NCBI GenBank assembly: GCA_019894715.1
Contig: JAGXOA010000132.1
Coordinates: 1 to 56,851 of the forward strand
Length of the DNA: 56,851 nt
Origin: Promethearchaeota archaeon
Lineage (GTDB): Archaea; Asgardarchaeota; Lokiarchaeia; Sigyniarchaeales; SOKP01
Direction of reading: 5' to 3'
In this document: positions 53,732 through 56,851 of the stretch, in pieces
Numbering within the stretch: the first letter of the stretch is position 1
Layout: each line of letters opens with the position of its first letter
Program-made: the position numbers and the translations under genes
The notes under the pieces: model-generated
What the model was told of the DNA's origin: nothing
The model's input: only the letters and a program-made list of their open reading frames with translations
Database searches by the model: none

Positions 53732-54428
53732 ATGGATAATATAATAAGAATAATCGATGTAACGAATCGTGATGGTGTTCAAACTAGTCGTTTAGGATTA
53801 GCTAAACTTGAGAAAACTGTTTTGAATATATTATTAAACCAGATGGGTGTTTTTCAGTCTGAAATGGGATTTCCAACTACTTTGCATGAGAAAAATTATA
53901 TTAATGCTAATTTAGAATTAGCAAAAATGGAAGTTATTTCTCCTATGATTCTTGAAGGTTGGGTTCGTGCTATCGAAGTGGACGTAAATAAAGCAATAGA
54001 ACTTACTAGAGTGGAACATCTCAATCTATCTATATCTACATCCCAACAGATGATACAAGGTAAGTTTCAAGGAAATTATAATGAAGATGATAACATAAAG
54101 ATGATGATAGATGCTGTAAATCGAGCTAGAGATGTAGGAATAAAAACAATTGGTGTAAATGCTGAAGATGCAAGTAGAACAAAAATGGGATATTTGATAA
54201 AATTCTCTCAAGCAGCAAAAAATGCTGGAGCAGATAGAATTCGATATTGTGATACATTAGGTTATGAAACCTCTAGTAAAAGAGGAATTCCTATTTATTG
54301 TTGAATATCCAAAAATCGCAGAAATGATACTGACAATACAACCTCCTAGCATAACAATTTTTCGCCCTTCTCTTGAAAAAAGAAAAGAAAAAGAAGAGAA
54401 TAAAGAAGTTAGTTCAAAAAATATTTAA
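53732..54428 (+). pseudogene. Broken homocitrate/isopropylmalate-synthase-family gene, Re-citrate-synthase-like
   Basis: The first 180 codons are intact: IRIIDVTNRDGVQTSRLGLA, the GVFQSEMGFPTTLHEKNYI region, HLNLSISTSQQMIQGKF, IGVNAEDASRTKMGYL, and ADRIRYCDTLGYET. NRDGVQT replaces the usual LRDGEQ and resembles Re-type citrate synthases of anaerobes. After LGYET the sequence becomes SSKRGIPIYC and stops (54304). Downstream, another frame reads VEYPKIAEMILTIQPPSITI and ends at about 54428. The second half of the barrel, including HCHNDLG-type metal ligands, and the regulatory part are missing. I call it a pseudogene with an internal deletion. Confidence 0.7.
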
Positions 54429-54475
54429 ATTTTTTTATCCTAAATAGACATTTTCTTTTTTAATCAATTCAAAAG

Positions 54476-55714
54476 TTACCTTTTTGAAATCTTGATATAT
54501 TTTCTTTCAAGTTCTCCTACATATTTAAGTCTTGGTCTGATGAGTTTATTGTTAGCTAATTGTTCTATTGCATGGGCAACCCATCCAGTGCTTCTTGAGG
54601 CTGCAAATAGAGGGGTAAAAAGAGGAATAGGAATTCCTAATGAATGTAATAACCCTGCAGAATAAAGATCAACATTGGGATAAATACCTTTTGTTTCAAT
54701 CATATAGTCTTTTAGGATTTCTATCATTTCAAAAGAATAATCGTCATTTTTATGATCATGCCCAGTATCAGATATTTTTTCAACTAATTCACCATTTTTA
54801 GCTTCTTTATAAATTTTCTTTAGAAGATTCCTTAGAATAATAGCTCTTGGGTCCCATGTTTTATAGACACGATGTCCAAATCCCATTATTTTTAAATTAT
54901 TTTCTAATCTCTTTTTTGCCCAAGGAATCACATTTTTTGAGGTTTTTACTTCTGTAATTAATTGATTCATAATTGTTTCATTTGCTCCACCATGTAATGG
55001 TCCTCTAAGTGTACCAATAGCACTTGTAATTCCACTATAAATATCTGATAAAGTTGAAACAGTAACTCTGCAAGAAAGTGTTGAAGAGTTAATAGAATGG
55101 TCTGCATGACAAATTAATACTTTATCAAAAATATCTTCAAATTCTTTGTCTGGTTTTTTTCCAGTCATCATATAATAATAATTCCCTGCAAGAGAAAGAT
55201 CATTAGAGGGTTCTATAAAGGATTGATTTGTTTGGATACGATGTGCGAAAGCTATTAATGTAGGTATTTTAGCAATAATTCGAATACCTTTACGAATATT
55301 TGCTTCTTCAGAATAATCATAATCGTCAGGATCATATAAAGATAGAGCAGAAATAGCAGTTCTAAGGAGTTCTATTCGTGTTGTTTTTCTCGGAAAACTC
55401 TTTAAAATGCTTAAAATATTATCAGGTAAATCTCTTTCTTGAATAAGTAATTCTTTAAATTTATCTAGTTGAGATTTAGTAGGTAAATTTCCATATATAA
55501 GTAAATAAGTAACTTCTTCAAAAGTTGAGTTCTCTACAAGTTGTTCTATCGAATATCCCCGATAAAATAATTTTCCATTAACACCATCAATATATGATAT
55601 GAGAGTCTCATCTATATAGATCCCAACTAGACCTTTATAAATAGTTATTTCATTATCAATATCATTTATACCTTTTTTTTTCATTTGAACGATTTTTCTT
55701 GTATCTCCTTTCAT
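54476..55714 (-). CDS. gltA: Citrate synthase (Si-type)
   Basis: A citrate synthase of about 412 residues. Catalytic landmarks: GPLHGGANE (first His), GFGHRVYKTWDPRA (second His and substrate-binding Arg) and YPNVDLYSAGLLHSLGI (catalytic Asp). The N-terminus has KGLVGIYIDETLISYIDG and FYRGYSIEQLVENSTFEEV. Length and motifs fit the archaeal/bacterial short form (type I). It condenses acetyl-CoA and oxaloacetate into citrate. ATG 55714 has GAGG five bases upstream; ATG 55747, used by longer frames, is an alternative. Adjacent to, and convergent with, the broken Re-citrate-synthase-like gene. Confidence 0.94.
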   Translation of the reverse strand: MKGDTRKIVQMKKKGINDIDNEITIYKGLVGIYIDETLISYIDGVNGKLFYRGYSIEQLVENSTFEEVTYLLIYGNLPTKSQLDKFKELLIQERDLPDNILSILKSFPRKTTRIELLRTAISALSLYDPDDYDYSEEANIRKGIRIIAKIPTLIAFAHRIQTNQSFIEPSNDLSLAGNYYYMMTGKKPDKEFEDIFDKVLICHADHSINSSTLSCRVTVSTLSDIYSGITSAIGTLRGPLHGGANETIMNQLITEVKTSKNVIPWAKKRLENNLKIMGFGHRVYKTWDPRAIILRNLLKKIYKEAKNGELVEKISDTGHDHKNDDYSFEMIEILKDYMIETKGIYPNVDLYSAGLLHSLGIPIPLFTPLFAASRSTGWVAHAIEQLANNKLIRPRLKYVGELERKYIKISKR

Positions 55715-55747
55715 ATTTTCCTCAAACCTATAGGTTCTTAAATTCAT

Positions 55748-56273
55748 ATTAAATGAAACTTTTTTTGTATCTTGATACCTTTAATGAATAAAACCTTTAA
55801 ATAATTTCTTTCACATGAACATTTCTATATTAAATTATAAATAATCTGAACTTTGTAAAAAATTATTATTAAGTTATTTAAAGTTTATCTAAGAGAATGA
55901 ACAACTTTTAGATATATAATAATCATTTATTCAGATTAAAAAAAAAAAAACTATCTAATGATAAATAAATGTGAGTAAAACTTAAAAATTAATTTAGTTT
56001 TTTTATTAAAATTTTATTCATCTATGTAATAATATATATTAGTTAAGAAACTTATATTTAGTGTTATTTATGTTAGAATTTTTTTTATCTCCTATTTATA
56101 TATCTTAACAAAAAAACTAGGTTATCAAATTTATTTAAAATGTTATATAATATTCATACATTTTAATAAAAATGTGTATAATATACTTTTTCCTGAATTC
56201 ATTAGAAATCTAAATTTTAGTGTTTATTTAATATTATAATAAAATATGAATATAAGAAATACTTCTAAAAACT
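55748..56273. other. AT-rich intergenic region
   Basis: About 525 bp between the divergent citrate synthase and cupin genes. No protein-like frame, tRNA-like fold or repeat is visible. A run of A residues near 55938 and many TATA-like elements are the only features. Promoters of both genes should lie here. Confidence 0.5.
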
Positions 56274-56621
56274 ATGTTCCTAAGAAAAAGTGAAAATGTT
56301 AAAAAAGAAATAGTTACAAAAGCAAGTTCCACAAAGACAACTATTCAATGGTTAATTAGTAAAGAAGATGATTCTAATAATTTTGCGTCAAGGCGTTTTG
56401 AAATACAAGCAGGTGGAGAAGTAGGACTTCATCAACATCCAGAAGAACATCATATCTACATTCTGGAAGGAGAGGCAAAATTTATCAACAAAGAAGGAGA
56501 AACAGAATTCATAGCAGTAAAGGATGATGCTATTTTAATACCCTCAAATGAATTTCATAGGATAAAAAATGAATCTAATGATCTATTTATATTTCTATGT
56601 GTTATTCCTTATCTTAAATAA
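56274..56621 (+). CDS. Cupin-domain protein
   Basis: A 115-residue cupin. Motif 1 is GLHQHPEEHHIYILEG (H-x-H-x4-E-like, residues about 51-66 with His and Glu metal ligands), motif 2 is DDAILIPSNEFHRIKN (P-x-x-x-x-H-x-x-x-N). The fold binds a metal ion; functions range from isomerases and dioxygenases to storage. The substrate is unknown. It is divergent from citrate synthase and followed by a TnpB-element remnant. Confidence 0.85.
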   Translation: MFLRKSENVKKEIVTKASSTKTTIQWLISKEDDSNNFASRRFEIQAGGEVGLHQHPEEHHIYILEGEAKFINKEGETEFIAVKDDAILIPSNEFHRIKNESNDLFIFLCVIPYLK

Positions 56622-56675
56622 TAATTCTTGATAGTTTAAAAAAAAAAAAATTATTACAGAAATATCTTTTTTCAT

Positions 56676-56851
56676 GTGAATTACACACGGCCTAAAGATT
56701 GTGGCTTCCTACGAGTACACAACAGCTTCTACTACGGGTTGGCCTGTTTATCGTAGAAAACCATTCCATCATATTTGGAATGATTCCTCGTTCACTGAGG
56801 ATTCATGCGATAAGAAATTGAATTTTTAACTGTAATCAATTTCCTTACTAA
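56676..56851 (-). mobile_element. TnpB element remnant at the window edge
   Basis: Positions 56676-56810 match the right-end part of 38121 and 22800: ACACACGGCC, the ACTAC/GGTTGG segment and GGAATGATTCCTCGTTCA. The C-terminal codons are out of frame relative to the copy at 38121 and the hairpin has lost part of its stem. Upstream TnpB sequence, if any, lies outside the window. Confidence 0.7.

Noticed and set aside
54304-54430. A short BHB intron in the broken Re-citrate-synthase-like gene
   Set aside because: About half the expected protein is missing downstream, so no removal of about 30 nt could restore the gene.
1-56851. CRISPR array, prophage, rRNA genes or replication origin
   Set aside because: No regularly spaced repeats, phage structural genes, rRNA-like blocks or ORB-type repeat clusters were seen on reading either strand.

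Overview
The window is very AT-rich archaeal DNA that almost certainly comes from an Asgard archaeon, most likely a Lokiarchaeia-like lineage. The basis is gene content: an archaeal histone, an Lsm protein, a BHB-type intron in a tRNA gene, several Ras/Rab/Arf-like GTPases (three fused to roadblock-type domains), stand-alone longin/roadblock-like proteins, RING-type zinc fingers (one joined to a von Willebrand A domain, one to TPR-like helices), an alpha-SNAP-like helical-repeat protein, and archaeal metabolic genes (ThiN, MtrH-like methyltransferase, geranylgeranyl-reductase-like flavoprotein, ferredoxin-dependent 2-oxoacid oxidoreductases).

Layout. 1-8 kb: an Arf-like GTPase with N-terminal HhH and C-terminal roadblock-like parts, a vWA-RING protein, an MtrH homologue, a SNAP-like TPR protein and two small DNA-binding regulators. 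7.8-12.3 kb: an alpha-glucan pair (maltokinase-like kinase and GH57 hydrolase) flanking a dead TnpB fragment. 12.6-20.5 kb: protein repair (PCMT), peptidase U32, iron-sulfur flavoprotein, longin/roadblock protein, VOC protein, lipid-type reductase and a three-gene hypothetical cluster. 20.5-24.3 kb: Nudix, ThiC, ThiN and RING-TPR, with transposon debris. 24.4-33.2 kb: roadblock-GTPase, LeuB-like dehydrogenase, histone, broken DM13 gene, tRNA-Arg(CCU), dual-specificity phosphatase, Lsm and a large metallophosphoesterase. 33.3-45.1 kb: an interrupted IorB-like gene, Lpd, small proteins, a deleted TnpB element, a second roadblock-GTPase and an ABC-2 exporter. 45.6-49.0 kb: a pyruvate-type ferredoxin oxidoreductase operon (gamma-delta fusion, alpha, beta). 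49-56.9 kb: YjbQ, HEAT-like protein, TIM-barrel protein, a divergent Rab-like GTPase with a TrmB-like regulator, a broken citrate/homocitrate-synthase-type gene beside an intact citrate synthase, a cupin, and a third TnpB remnant.

The most striking signal is a set of three approximately 30-nt inserts with one shared fold. One lies in the T-loop of tRNA-Arg (30 nt). The other two interrupt protein genes: iorB-like (29 nt) and porB-like (31 nt). In each protein gene, removing the insert restores both the reading frame and a conserved family motif. All three can be folded as a bulge-helix-bulge (BHB): four exon bases pair with the last four intron bases, each splice site lies between bases 2 and 3 of a three-base bulge, and the inner hairpin carries one unpaired base on its 5' strand. 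This suggests that tRNA-type splicing also acts on mRNAs here.

The second striking signal is that the porB-like gene is circularly permuted. The half containing the DNEA-MNTG motif is encoded first and the half containing CPGCG and the GDG thiamine-diphosphate motif second, joined by an open linker.

Other themes are TnpB (IS200/IS605-type) degradation at five places, and several gene remnants (DM13, glutamine-amidotransferase-like, Re-citrate-synthase-like). All functions are read from sequence motifs by eye; no database search was run.
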